Below are positions 11,701 through 23,711 of a DNA stretch of 64,000 nt, one piece after another. The stretch's first letter is position 1, and every line of letters begins with the position of its first letter. This DNA comes from Anopheles merus (Eukaryota; Arthropoda; Insecta; Diptera; Culicidae): positions 4,368,566 to 4,432,565 of the forward strand of contig NC_054085.1 in the NCBI RefSeq assembly GCF_017562075.2. The letters run 5' to 3'. A model generated the notes under the pieces. The model did no database searches, was not told the DNA's origin, and saw nothing but the letters and a program-made list of their open reading frames with translations. The translations under genes were made by a program, and so were the position numbers.

Positions 11701-14700
11701 CCTCAAGGAGGAAAAGGACAAAACGCAAATCTTGCACGCAGAAAGTACGTTCGATATCGACACGTTGATGGAATAATAGCAGCACGAACAAGCGACGCTC
11801 GTCTCGGTCATGTTTTCTTTCTTCCATCTGCCTTTTCCAAAGATGCTGAAATGACACTGAGAAGACACCTCCCTCCAACACGGGCTGCATAGATGCTTCT
11901 CATGCATACTCATTTGTCGGTTCAATCGATAGCTTCCTGAGAAAGTAATCGTGAACCTTCTTAAAGTGGGTCTTTTGTACGAATAGCAAAAAAAAGCTTG
12001 CTTGCCGTCATCTTGCATAATACGGGAAAAGAGTTATCCTTTAGCATTCGAATCGATACTATCTAATTCAAAATGGCATACAGACTGAGAGCACAGTGAG
12101 ATGAATGTGTCATTCAGTACGGTGTGTTTTTCGTACAAAATGCAAATACAAAGGAATAAAATTGCTGTGTATTGATGCTAATTTAAAAATAGAGAGAAAA
12201 TTTTGTTTGGAAATTTTCAGAGATAAAAAAAATTACAAAACTATTATACCAATTTACTGATGCAATCATCCTCACCATCAAAAGACACTAACTTTACTCG
12301 CTGTGCTATAGTGGCTTCGATGCGTAACGTTCAGCAGAAGAGCCCTAGACGTCAACCTGGAAATGATGGACAACGATCGGGTGTGGTTTAGATTCTGCAG
12401 TCTTCTCTTACAGGACTGACGGCACTGACGTCATGCTGCTCTACCTATTGTCACGTACTTATTGCGAATGAAAACTTGACAAAAGAAAGGAGGAGCGCAA
12501 TACAAAGCAATAGTTTGCAGCAAGTGGGGAAAAACTCTATTGTCCCTGATCGCAACCCTCGCAAGTGGGCGGACAGGAGAAAACAAAATACATATCTTAA
12601 GATAATGCGTTCCATGGGTAGATGTCAATTGCAACTAAAACATAGCAATCGTTCGTAAACTGAGACGGAACTTAAGTACGCGCCGAGTTCGAAGCTAATC
12701 GATCCGGGAGAATGGTATAATCCACTGCATGTGTAACTCACAGCATGCCATGAGAACAATGTAAACAATAGATGAAGAATAGCCATGTACTTTAACATTT
12801 AAAACATCAATATGTAATTATTTTTACTTAAAAAACGAAACAATCACAAGTAAAAACTATCTATTTCTGTTTTACTTTCGTGAAATTCCTTAAATTAATT
12901 TCATACACAATACGGGAAGTTTTTTTTCATCCCAAATAACTTTAGCCGCGATGATACGCCAAAGGAGAAAAATTCTGCATAACACCAGAAAGGACGACAA
13001 ATTTGAATAATATTCCACGGGGAATAATTAAATCCTTTTTTTAGAACATTTTCCCTTGGCGACTACATTATTGCGGTGGAACGAATTCAGATGAAGATAA
13101 TTGTATTTCTCGTGCTTTTCGAAAAAAAAGCTCGTTACCTCGTGACCCTCGTTATAGGAATTTCAAAGTATTGAAATTCTCTGACCATTTACTTAAATTG
13201 TATTGTAATATTGACAAACAAAAATCAGAATAATGTTATAAAAAGAAAATAACTAGAGCATGTCTTTTGTATAGTTTTTCTTTTTTTTTCACCAGATCCC
13301 AAACCAATGGGAATTAATTCACAGCTAAGTGGTACGATACAATAGAATGTACAGTGTTCGAATTCGTGTACGAGATCAATTGGCACCAAGTGGGTGATTT
13401 ATTTAATGAACACAAACTAATTGCCACTCCATGAAATGGAATGACCACGGCCTACAATTGTGTTTTTTAATGATTTTAAAAACACAAAGCAGCCCGAGAA
13501 TCGAATTGAAATGCTGACACCAGTGACACTGTATTCCAAGAAACTGGATCGTCTAATGTGATTCCCTTACACCGTATAACAATCATTTGTTGTGTGATAT
13601 CTGTTTCATCAACGTTAGTTGATTTTTCACGAGTAAAGCAACTCCCGTTGGAAAAAAGTACAATAAAACACTGTAAAATGAGCCAAAGTTTGTTGCTAGG
13701 CTTCCATTGCATGCTTCGCATGCGGTACGCTTTCCAAAAGAACAACATGATATAAATAAATGTGGGTGGAAGGGTAGGACGGACAATTGCGATGTACTTG
13801 TATACACACTGTCGTTTTATGTAAATAGAAAGTCCACCGTTCCTCGCTAGGTTCTAGTTGAGAAAGGTACGTACCAGTTGTTATTTGAATTTTGTTTTTT
13901 TTAGTTCTACGTTGCTTAACGATGAACATAATATCAGAAAACTTAGCAAGGATAGATGTAGAGTGTACAGCCAGTTTCTAGTAAGCATCCAATTCACTGA
14001 TTTAATGCAAATAAAGATATGCTGCCAAATGTACTTGTGTAAATTATTAAGCTTAAAAAGCTACAGAGCAAACGAAAAGCTAGAGGAAACGAAAGAAAAT
14101 ACAAACACCGACTGAAATGTACTAGAAATGCTATGTTCCAAAGAAGGCAAAATGTATCAAATTTCATGAAGCGCGGAATTCATTATTATGCAGCAACCTT
14201 TAACATTGACGTGCAAATACAACGGAACTGAACCAATCGGCCAATAAGTAAGAAGGATATATTTCATCCGTTAATTTACCCTCTAAATCATTGTAAATAT
14301 GTTTGATTATCGTATAATTTATTACACACCCACGCTTGATGGGCCGAAGATTTGTTTTGTGGGTGGCCAGCGAAGGAAAACAAAAACATTAGCGATTATC
14401 TACGATTATTGCACATGACAAACATTTATCGTAATTTATTTTAGCTAACTTTGTGGTTACTGCCAGGCGCTTTTTACGCGCGTCGCAAAACTTGTTGTCT
14501 CTTGAGATCGGGGAATCGTTTTTGTCACAACCTGAGTCATTGAAATGTGTTTTTCATTTTTTATTTCTTGGAAGGTACTTCATCTTATCGTAGGGTATGT
14601 TAGACAAATTTGCAAACCATAAGCAATAAATTGATTGCAATTTCTCAGTCGTGAATCAGCGGATGGTGTCCATTTTTTTAACTACTGCTTTGCATTTTGT

Positions 14701-15396
14701 TACGTTTGTTTTATAACAAACGACGCTTTATATTTTCATTGAAGTTTTTATTCAACATACACACACTATTGCAGTAAAATTCGAGCCAAAAAACATGTTT
14801 CTTTGTTGTCCCTGTAAAATAACCCAAACGGCAACTATAGGTCAATGTGAGCAATTTAATACATGTTGTTGTATGCCCCGTACAAAAAAGGCATCCAAAA
14901 TTACCTCTTTGTGTACTGGAAGCTTCACTTATCTAACCAGCCAGTATGTCCAACGAGCTAATGAAATTCATTAGTATACGGGAGTCGGGATGTTGTCGGC
15001 AAATAGATAATGTCACTGCTCATTACGGTCGGTACCGCATCGCATCCGAACGCGTCTCGCTAGAATCGAGAAAACTTTTTGAAAGCAAATTTTAATTTCA
15101 TTTCACCGTCGTCCACGATACGAGGGCGACGCGGGAGGAATTTGCTTCGTCATGACGGTTACCAAATAGGCAGTTGTGGAGCAGCCTACAAAGCATTTCA
15201 GTGGCCGTAGCTGCTTGTCATAGCTTATTGCTGCAACGATGGTGAAAATGATATGTAGAAGCTTTGATACGGCCTATCGAGCTGTTAAAATGGGCCATAT
15301 TTTATAAAATCAATTCTTCTCATAGTACGGAAATCAACATTTTTCAGTAATTATTTCAAATATCCTAAGTAGTTCAACGGTTTACTGAAAAAAATA
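8721..15396. other. 6.7-kb non-coding stretch
   Basis: Many short overlapping frames on both strands occur, none with a domain, signal peptide or codon pattern that stands out. Small features noted are an imperfect TCTTATTC-type tandem near 8985-9045, the 12-base palindrome GATACCGGTATC near 10816, and a small hairpin GTTTGTT/AACAAAC near 14706. Large introns or cis-regulatory DNA of a gene outside the window cannot be excluded. Confidence 0.45.
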
Positions 15397-15556
15397 GTTT
15401 GCTATAAAAAGAAGTATATCATGCTTCCTTAGGGCTTGGATGAATATGTTGTTCAAATGAGACGTAATAAATGAAATGCAGAGGAAATGCCAAAGTCGTG
15501 ATATTTAAAAAAGTCAGGATAGATCCGGAAGTTGACGACGAGGCTTTCCAGATGAG
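15397..15556 (+). repeat. Dispersed repeat, left member of an inverted pair
   Basis: About 160 bases that reappear in reverse complement at 16944-17085. Shared landmarks include TTTGCTA, AAAAAGAAGT, GAGACGTAATAAATGA and AGATCCGGAAGTTGACGACG. This copy carries about 20 extra bases before AGATCCGG. The two could be ends of a 1.7-kb element or two independent insertions of one family. The interior contains a SINE and no coding frame. Confidence 0.75.
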
Positions 15557-15612
15557 CGAAACCGAAACCGAACGGAACGGACATGAGTGAACGAAACCAC
15601 CTAACCTAGAAC

Positions 15613-15813
15613 GTGATAGGTGGTGCAGTCGTCAACTCGTGCAAGTTAATAATATGTCCGTCATGGGTTCATACCCCGAATAGACCGTGCCCCCATACGT
15701 ATTACTAACTATCCTGCTATTTTAGCAAAAAGTTACTGAAAGTCAAGCCCATTTCACTAGTGAGTACAGGCAACAGTTGACCGGCAACAGTTATTGTGCC
15801 GAAGAAGAAGAAG
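15613..15813 (+). mobile_element. SINE subfamily A
   Basis: A full-length but diverged copy. It has a GGTGCAGTCGTCAACTCGTG A-box region, a B-box-like GGTTCATACCC, and the tail GAAGAAGAAGAAG. No flanking duplication is obvious, consistent with an older insertion. It sits just inside the left member of the inverted repeat pair. Confidence 0.8.
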
Positions 15814-16943
15814 CATAAAAAGTTTACTTAATCGCAAAAAAAAATTTATATTTTTTAAAGCGTTTTATATTTTTATAACATAAAAGTTTGTCGGCTGTAG
15901 GTATATGAAAGTTATCCCTCTAACATCCAGAGCATCTATCATGCTTGTGAAGAGATTATTGCTAGTTTTTCGATTGAAACTTTTTAACCAGTTGAGCGGA
16001 ACTTGTATAATAGCCGACAGTCCCAACGACAAGACATTTACAAAGTAAAACTGACCAAATAATTGCAATAGCAAGTGGTGCGGAAAGGAAGCAACTGAAC
16101 AGTAAAGTATCGGGAGTGCATTACACGAGTGCAAACTTTTGTGTATGCAAATCCAATCTGATGATGCAACGAGAGCGTTCGTGCAGCGGTACCAACAGGC
16201 ATGTGCAATCGTGAAACTTTCTTAATCTACTCCCGTTATTGGTTCATAAACAATAGAGCTCAAAACATATTTACCAAGATTTTAAGCGATTTGGTACGAC
16301 GAGCACTGTGTGCAGCTACCCCAACCAGAGACGTAAACAACGTGGAATTGTATTGATAGCATTACTACAACGATCGATAGGAATATTTCAAGCATGCAAT
16401 ATGAAATAATGCTACAACCATAATATAAAATGATGTTGCTGAGAAAATCAAACAAAGGCGTTTTGCTTTTGTTGTGTCGTACACCATTCGTATGAAGAAT
16501 AATAATATGTCATTCACAGAACTGCTGTTCTGAGCCATAAACTGAAGAGCCTTTGATCTCCTTCCATGCATTATGTCACGCCACAAGCACAGTGTCAAAG
16601 GTCAGTTGTGTAAGTAAGGCAATTGTAATAGAATCTGTATTTTTACTTAGCAGCAATCATGTCATTCGCAGAAGTAAAACAAGCTCTGTCAGCATAGCAC
16701 TTACAGTAGTCATCAAGAGTAGTGAGAGATACTCATGTGACAATAGTATTCTAACATATCTGTATTGAAGTAATTATATGTTTTTTTTGTATTCATGGAA
16801 TGTATAACAAAACTGTAATCACCTTTTTCTTTTTCTGTTTATTACTTTTTCTGATAAAAAACTTAAAAAAAGCTTTTTAAATAGAACAACTCGGTGGTTT
16901 ATTAAATAGAAGCGCCGTCTCCCACAAGGCTAAAATGTTTCAA
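15814..16943. other. Non-coding interior between inverted repeats
   Basis: No transposase or other recognisable frame was seen between the two arms. Confidence 0.4.
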
Positions 16944-17085
16944 TTCTCATACGGAAAGAATCGTCGTCAACTTCCGGATCTATCATACTTTAGCATTTCG
17001 ACTGCATCTCATTTATTACGTCTCATCTGACCAACACGTTTATGCCAACCCTATGCAAGCGTGATACACTTCTTTTTCTAGCAAA
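16944..17085 (-). repeat. Dispersed repeat, right member of an inverted pair
   Basis: Reverse complement of 15397-15556 at roughly 80 percent by eye, lacking the extra block of about 20 bases. Confidence 0.75.
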
Positions 17086-17780
17086 TTAAAACGTAGTATG
17101 ATAGTTCGGACCGGATGGGAAATAACCACATCCAGCCTTGTTGTTCCTTCAATACACCACAGATGATCTCAGTATTTGACATTCGTGTTTAATTTAAAGT
17201 GTATAGTTATATAAAGAACACATCATAATACATTTAAAACGCGTTGCATTAACTACAAATAAAACAAAAATTACCATAAAACAGTGAGGTTTATTTCACT
17301 GTACTTTTCATTCAAACCTTTATTATATTAGTAAAAGTGAGTAATGAAACAATCCTCCCATTATATTTTTTCTGTGTGTTTTTAATTTTGGTAATTTGTA
17401 TTTTTAATTAATATTTTTAATTTGTTGAAAGTGAGAGAAAAGTTCATACCAATCAAAGAGAGATAGAAGTTTTAGTACGCAGCCTTGATTGTTGCTATAG
17501 GAAACGGCAAACACAATTGCAGATTGGATCATACATCACTCAATAACCATGGTAACACCATACACAAATAAGAGGAATACAGAGGGAGAGAAAAAGAGGA
17601 ATACAGCTTTCAGAGGTTTTCCAAATTATAGGGGCAATATTATACTGAAAATGAAGGGACTGTAATAAATGTTCGAACAAGTGGAAGTTTTCAACTTGGA
17701 GAGGTCTCTGATTAGAGTGAATTCACTGTAATTTATGAATAAAAAAAAGCTCCATTCGACAGAACGGGTGGAATGAATTT

Positions 17781-17930
17781 CCAAAGTTTATGTAGACCAG
17801 GTGGTCTCGTAAACTGTTTTTATAACCAAATTGGAACGTCACTTGTTGACTCGACAGGTGAATTTTTTTGCTCGAACAGGCTTTCTGATAACTTGACAAA
17901 TACACTACACACTCTTAAATTTTCATTCTA
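17781..17930 (+). repeat. Dispersed repeat, first copy
   Basis: About 150 bases recur in the same orientation at 28730-28880. Shared blocks include CCAGGTGGTCTC, TATAACCAAAT and GAGCTTTCTG/CAGGCTTTCTG, followed by AACACTCTTAAA or ACACACTCTTAAA. The family is unidentified and non-coding. Confidence 0.7.
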
Positions 17931-17986
17931 TTCACAAAACTCTACATCAAGGTCCATGAAAGAGAACAGGCCAAAGCGTTTAGAGC

Positions 17987-18060
17987 AGTGGTTTTCAACC
18001 TTTTTGCAGCTTTTCCCCCATGTAGGGTGCATGTAAGATGTATTTTCCCACTCACAAGTT
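17987..18060 (+). mobile_element. hAT-like transposon end
   Basis: The sequence CAGTGGTTTTCAACCTTTTT at about 17987 matches the style of hAT-superfamily terminal repeats (CAGnGGTTCTCAA followed by a pyrimidine or C-rich stretch), and C-rich sequence follows. No second end was found, so this is a solo or truncated end. Confidence 0.4.
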
Positions 18061-18354
18061 CACGAGCGGGGGGAGAGCGTGGCAACCAATTATATTTAGC
18101 GAAATTGTGATGACAATCGCCCACCCCCTCTCTCCGCTCATTGGGGGGAATTTCCCCAAAATATTAATAATAATAAGAAATAGTTCGACAATACGACAAG
18201 ACCGTAATAATAAACATAATAAATAAATAAACAAAAAACGTGCCAACTATAAAGCACGTATTTATAAAATCAGTATAATCTCATAAAATCTTCTATTACT
18301 GAACCGTTTCAGAAAAGCAGGAGAAGCAGGAAGCAGGATGAGAAAATTTGCTGT

Positions 18355-18440
18355 ATAGTTTTGCGTGTGGTTTTGTATGGAGTGTTGATATTATTTCAGT
18401 GGCCAACTGTCCAACTCCATATAAAACTCCATATAGCTAG
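18355..18440 (-). repeat. Hairpin-type dispersed repeat
   Basis: This matches 28512-28597 in reverse complement. Landmarks are GTGTGGTTTTGTATGGAGTG, then CAACTGTC and ACTCCATA. Within each copy the outer parts (GTATGGAGT and ACTCCATAC) can pair, giving a foldback structure. Confidence 0.6.
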
Positions 18441-18593
18441 TATCTTAAATCCTCTCAGTATTACCACTTATTAAACACAATTCGTGCACCAAATAAAAAA
18501 AACTATTAAGAGGTTAAAATTATTTAGCAAAAATGTATTTATTTTGTATGATTTTCAGACAATTTTTTTGTTAGTTATCTAAAAACCTCTTAT

Positions 18594-19662
18594 TATATAT
18601 CTAAGATATCTAATTTGGAATCCCGGCCAAACTGATAAGGCTAATTAGAATGACTATGACCAACGTCACATGCCAGGTGAGGGAGGATGGAAAACTCTCA
18701 GGACCTTTTGCTACCACCAAGGGTCTGCGCCAGGGGGACGGGCTTGCTTGTCTCTTATTCAACCTGGCGCTAGAGAGGGCCATCCGTGACTCGAGGGTGG
18801 AGACTACGGGAACCATCTTCTATAAGTCAACCCAGATCCTGGCATACGCTGATGATATAGATATGATTGGTCTGCGGCTCTCCTATGTAGCAGAAGCCTA
18901 CCAAGGGATCGAGCAGGCGGCAGAGAACCTCGGATTGCAGATAAACGAGGCAAAGACCAAACTGATGGTGGCAACATCAGCGGGCCTACCAATAAGTAAT
19001 CGGAATCTGCGTAGGCGTGACGTGCAGATAGGTGAACGCACTTTTGAAGTCGTCCCAGAATTCACCTATCTGGGGTCAAAGGTCAGCAACGACAATAGCA
19101 TGGAAGTTGAGTTGCGCGCAAGGATGCTGGCTGCCAACCGGTCATTCTACAACCTGAAAAATCAGTTCACCTTAAAGAACCTGTCGCGACGGACGAAGCT
19201 GGGACTATATAGTACTCACATACGCCTCTAAGACACTGTCCAAATCTGACGAAAGCCTCTTAGCCGCGTTCGAGAGGAAGATGCTCAGAAGGATAATTGG
19301 CCCCGTATGTGTGGAAGGACAATGGAGGAGCCGCTATAATGACGAGCTATGCGAGATGTACGGCGACCTCACTGTCGTACAGCGTATCAAGCTCGCTAGG
19401 CTCCGGTGGGCTGGCTATGTTGTACGCATGGAAACGGACGACCCAGCCCGTAAAGTCTTTTTAGGCCGTCAACAAGGACAGAGGAGGCGTGGTAGGCCCA
19501 AATTGGGGTGGCAAGATGGCGTGGAGGCGTCCGCCATTAAGGCCGGGATAACGGACTGCCAGACGAAGGCGCGAGACCGTGAGCGGTTTCGGATACTCCT
19601 GAGGCAGGCCAAGACCGAAAAGCGGTTGTAGCGCCGGATAAGTAAGTAAGTAAGTAAGTATT
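18594..19662 (+). mobile_element. 5'-truncated RTE-like LINE with 14-bp target duplication
   Basis: The 3' half of a non-LTR retrotransposon is flanked by perfect copies of TAAAAACCTCTTAT at 18580-18593 and 19663-19676. The coding part ends at a TAG (19629-19631) and is followed by only a few bases and then a (TAAG)n tail (about 19637-19660). A very short 3' UTR ending in a short tandem repeat is characteristic of RTE-clade elements. The 5' part of the RT and the endonuclease are missing, as expected from incomplete reverse transcription. The flanks belong to an older DNA-transposon copy related to 29371-30977. Clade assignment rests on the tail and C-terminal motifs. Confidence 0.85.
18614..19631 (+). 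pseudogene. RTE-like reverse transcriptase, truncated and frameshifted
   Basis: The open frame begins before the first Met (18650), at about 18614, reading FGIPAKLIRLI. The RT core follows with GLRQGDGLACLLFNLALE (about 18725-18780) and the catalytic YADD (18845-18856), then the thumb region with FTYLGSKVSND. At about 19214 the frame shifts by a deletion: the first frame ends at a TAA (19229) while the other frame continues LTYASK into LSKSDESLLAAFERKMLRR. The C-terminal segment then carries RLRWAGYVVRM and RRRGRPKLGW, typical of RTE-type ORF2 ends, before the TAG. Only one frameshift and no other stops were seen, so inactivation beyond truncation is modest. It is not functional, because the endonuclease domain is absent. 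Confidence 0.85.
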
Positions 19663-19865
19663 TAAAAACCTCTTATATCTTACAATGCTGTTCTTAGCTC
19701 TAGGGAAAGAATAGTAAACATCTAGGCTATACATTTTAAAATAGTTATATTTTACAACCGGAAGCGACCAGCACGGAAATAAGCATGCATAAATATTTCA
19801 AAAGGTTTAAGGCTTTAAAAATAGAAAATATTGTTAAAGCCATTATTGCACTCCTAGTACACTTA
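19663..19865 (+). mobile_element. Old copy of the TA-flanked element, right part
   Basis: The segment from ATCTTACAATGCTGTTCTTAGC to GTACACTTA matches, with many substitutions, the right interior and end of the element at 29371-30977 (30720-30977), including ACCGGAAGCGACCAGCACGG versus ACGGAAGTGACCAGCATGG. If the LINE and one target copy are removed, the sequence on its left joins on in register. This is the host site of the LINE insertion. The left end of this copy was not found. Confidence 0.6.
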
Positions 19866-22117
19866 ATCTGTTTTCTCATTAATGATAATGTGCTTTAATT
19901 TTATTCAAAACTGTTTGATTGTAAATATTGGCTAGGATTGTTTTCCATCTAATTTCAAAATATATTCAATTATATCTCCAGTTTGATTATTTAAATCAAA
20001 GTTTAATGGATTTATTATGTGAATTTTTAATGACTTTTAGGTTATCACTTTTTGGGTAGAGATGTTCTTTTCCTTTAATGTATCTAATGCGTTTTGCCCT
20101 TTAACAAAGGCATCAACATTGCTTATCCATCAAGATCTCACGATAGAACCAGTGTTCAAAAATCATTACTATTCTCTTATTTCAATGTTATATTATGTTT
20201 TTTTTTTTTATTGTTGGGTCTCTTATTTCAATGCCTATTAAGCCGATGAATACCATAAGAATACCATAATGATTGCTACGCTGTAGATTATTAGTTATTT
20301 CTATATTATAGTTACTTGAATTCTACATATCATCCTATGAATGATACATTTTGTGTTATAAAATTCGAACCGTTTCAATTTTCCACCCAAACACGAATAC
20401 GACACACAAATCTTGAGCGTAAACATTTCATTACCAAAGATGTTTATGTCACAGGTGCTATTTGGTTTGAACGTAACAATGATGTTCCACACAAATCTTC
20501 ATCACACACGATCAATCAATTATCATGTTAGCCTAACCAATCACCAACACCATCTACCTCTACAGATTATCAGCAGAACAGAGCAACTCTAACCAAGTGC
20601 ACTCAGCACCAAACAGTTCTAAGCAGCCAAACTTTGCAAACAAACTGCTGCCGACAGCATCACCTGCTCATTCTCTCTTTCTCTCCGTCTTCTTCCCTCT
20701 CTTTCTCTCTGTCTCTCTCTTTCTCTCTCTTTCTTTCTTCTCGTGAGCCCAGCACAACCTTCCAACGATATGTATAGGTGCCAAGTTCGGTCGGGTTGTT
20801 GTTTACGCGACAAAAAGCGCCGGTAAAATTGGGAACACCTCCCGGCGTACGTGTTGGCGGCATTGCTTTGAACTGACGCGACGGCAATGTTGTTTGTCCG
20901 TGGCCGTAAGGGAAAACACGACCCTAAACCTCAACGAGTCGCGACCGTGTAGACCGCACCATCGTACAAACAAAATTCTTGTAAACCTTACCGTGGAACG
21001 TGTGTTTAACGCCCTGTTGAGGAATTCGCTTGCGTATGTGCATCTTTTCCCTCAGATTGACAAATTTGCGCACCGTTGAACAAATCTTTGGCACTGCTCT
21101 ACCCCTGCTGGTAGACTATCCTACGCATTGCTTAATGAAGATGTGTCACTGTACAAATTGACGGTGTAATGATTTGCCGGTAAGATACAGAGGAAATTCT
21201 ATTGAGCGAATGTGGTATAAATGTGAACATTTCCCATTAAGCGGATGGTTTAAAACCGAGCGTTCTAACGTTACACAGCTTATGTAAATTCACAAAATTG
21301 TCATTCATTTACTTCACATACCAATAAGATCCGTACGTCTTCATATAATAGTTCAATGTATCAGTCGGTCAATTTGATTTGAAACCCAATTTGCTTCCTA
21401 CTACCGGCTATGTTGACCGAACATTCTTGCGTACACATTCTTCCATATATGTACGCCTCACATCAAGGCAAATTCTTGTCTCGAGCTGTTGTTGAAAGAT
21501 GAACCCAGTTTACCTCCTTTAGGGCGGTCACTTTAGTGCTAGTAGTACTCTTGTCCCAGTGGTGCCCTTCCCATGCCTTCACGTTCGAGAAGTGACTCAA
21601 TTTTACCGGAAGCAACATGGTCGACACAACTTGGTAGATACGCATTCCTGCCAGCGATAATGAATGGGTTGTTGCTTCTTGAATAATATAAAAGTACCAC
21701 ATTCATTAGACTGCCGCCGAGAAATCACACCGAAGACATGCCGTCTTCCCTGTACGAGGAGAGTGGATTGTTTTTATAGACGCATTTTTGTATCACTGAG
21801 GATTGGTACCGTGTTTCGTCTTAGAGTATATGGACTCCAAAACCACACTCTGACCTAAAGTGCAAAGCTAAACTTCGGAAAACCACATCTATTATACACT
21901 GAGGAAAAAAGGAAGTGGTAAGGTAATGCGTTCTTGATTGGGTAGATGGAATAAACTATGCAAAGAGGAGGTAGAATCTAATACATTGAGCCCACGTCCC
22001 TAAACATGATATATTGGTTTGAAATTGTACCACTTTGTTTTAAAATATGAATTCCTGGGCTTGTTACATTTTTTAAACACTTATTTAGGTTAACACAAAG
22101 GTTATTTAGAGGTTTGT
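19866..22117. other. Non-coding stretch
   Basis: Contains a poly-T run at 20200-20212 and the CT-rich tract listed separately. No supported coding frame. Confidence 0.45.
20668..20742. repeat. CT-rich polypyrimidine tract
   Basis: About 75 bases of CTCTTT/CTCTCT repeats. The minus-strand frames through it are artefactual Arg/Glu repeats. GA/CT tracts can bind GAGA-type factors in flies, but nothing here shows that role. Confidence 0.8.
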
Positions 22118-22125
22118 AGTTCTAG

Positions 22126-22323
22126 CCGGTCTCATGGTACAGTCGTCAACTCGTACGACTTAACAACATGCCCGTCATGGGTTCAAGCCCCAAATAGACC
22201 GTGCCGCCATACGTAGGACTGACTATCCTACTATGGGGGGAAATCAATAAGTCACTGAAAGCCAACCCCACAAGTGGGTTGGCAGGCCTTGACCGGCATC
22301 GGTTGTTGAGCCAAAGAAGAAGA
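22126..22323 (+). mobile_element. SINE subfamily A
   Basis: A full-length copy with A-box TGGTACAGTCG (22135-22145), B-box GGTTCAAGCCC (22180-22190) and tail AAAGAAGAAG. The short duplication AGTTCTAG flanks it (22118-22125 and 22324-22331). It is about 97 percent identical by eye to the copy at 23493, indicating recent activity of the family. Confidence 0.9.
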
Positions 22324-22331
22324 AGTTCTAG

Positions 22332-23478
22332 ACACAATGAAAATCGTTGTCTACTTTCGAAAGATTCTTAAACCATTATTGGGATAGTATCCAAAAACTT
22401 TATTGTATGTACTTGCATTCCAAGACTGTTCTTAGCTTTATATTTAAAACATGAAACGAAACTATGCTATTATCCTAAATTAAGTAGCGCTTTATATTTG
22501 TTGCACCGTATTGAGTGGAAGGCTTTCAAACCCATTAGGATAAGTTTGTTATTTTAACACATTATCATCATTATCCAAAACCATGTATAAAATAAAGCGT
22601 AAAACTTGAAATAAGTATAACATGCTACGGATTTATCTCTAAAGGTGCATAAAATAACTGTTCGTGTGTGATGTTAATCCAATTTTCGTTGCGCTATGAT
22701 ACTACGAAACCGCAAATCAATTTCGCATTCAGGCATACGCTATTGAACCGCCTCATAGAGCTACCAGACTACTATCTGCTATCCCAGGCATCATGTGCGT
22801 GTTTTGATAAAACTAAATTAATTATAGCAAGTGACACGAGAAAATTCGTCCATAATAAATTTGACCAACAATTCCAAACAGTACGAAATAAATTAATGAA
22901 AACCAGTTGCACAGGCCATGCGTTGTGGTAAACTCCCAAAGCCGGAAGCTAATAAATGTGAGGTTAAATAGAATCAATCAATCGTTCGGAATGTAATTGA
23001 ATTGGGGAATAGGAAACAATTCACCTCCGCCCCAGCTAAGCGGAACTAAATTCATATTTAGAGAGTTTGAACAGCTTAATGTGCCTTTAGGGGTAAAATA
23101 CTGTTTGTTGAACTATTATTACGACTTTATCACATGATTTTTTTGCGAATATTTTTTTATGTTTTATTTCATGTTTCATATTGAAAACATCACCGAAATT
23201 TTCTCGCATCTCACATAAATACGTATTCCAAAACGTTTTTTTTTTTCAAATAAACCATATGTTTCTTAAAGGATTATTTGAATTTAATATTTATTAAAAC
23301 AGATTATTATTTAAAATATGATATAAGCAAAAGGAGTCAATAGTAATCACTGAACAAAGAGGAACTTGGAAGCGAGATGTTTCAGAAAATAACATACAGT
23401 AAATTTATTCACTTACTTATCCGGAGCAACAATCGCTTTGCGGTCTTTGCCTGCTACAGGAGTGTTTTAACCGCTCAT
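22332..23478. other. Non-coding stretch
   Basis: AT-rich. No coding frame or repeat was recognised between the two near-identical SINEs. Confidence 0.45.
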
Positions 23479-23492
23479 AGTCTCGCACTTTG

Positions 23493-23697
23493 GCCGGTAC
23501 AATGGTACAGTCGTCAACTCGCACGACTTAACAACATGCCCGTCATGGGTTCAAGCCCCAAATAGACCGTGCCGCCATACGTAGGACTGACTATCCTGCT
23601 ATGGGGGGAAAATCAATAAGTCACTGAAAGCCAACCCCACAAGTGTGTTGGCAGGCCTTGACCGGCATCGGCTGTTGAGCCAAAGAAGAAGTAGAAG
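23493..23697 (+). mobile_element. SINE subfamily A with 14-bp target duplication
   Basis: Perfect copies of AGTCTCGCACTTTG lie at 23479-23492 and 23698-23711. The Pol III A- and B-box blocks are intact and the tail is AAAGAAGAAGTAGAAG. The intact duplication fixes the exact ends and so defines the full length of the family (about 205 bp). Confidence 0.93.
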
Positions 23698-23711
23698 AGT
23701 CTCGCACTTTG

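Noticed and set aside
20619..20887. Arg/Glu-rich minus-strand frames
   Set aside because: Generated by the CT-rich polypyrimidine tract.
22126..22323. tRNA gene
   Set aside because: A- and B-box blocks are present, but no cloverleaf or anticodon arm can be drawn, the unit is repeated, and it ends in a GAA tail. It is a SINE.
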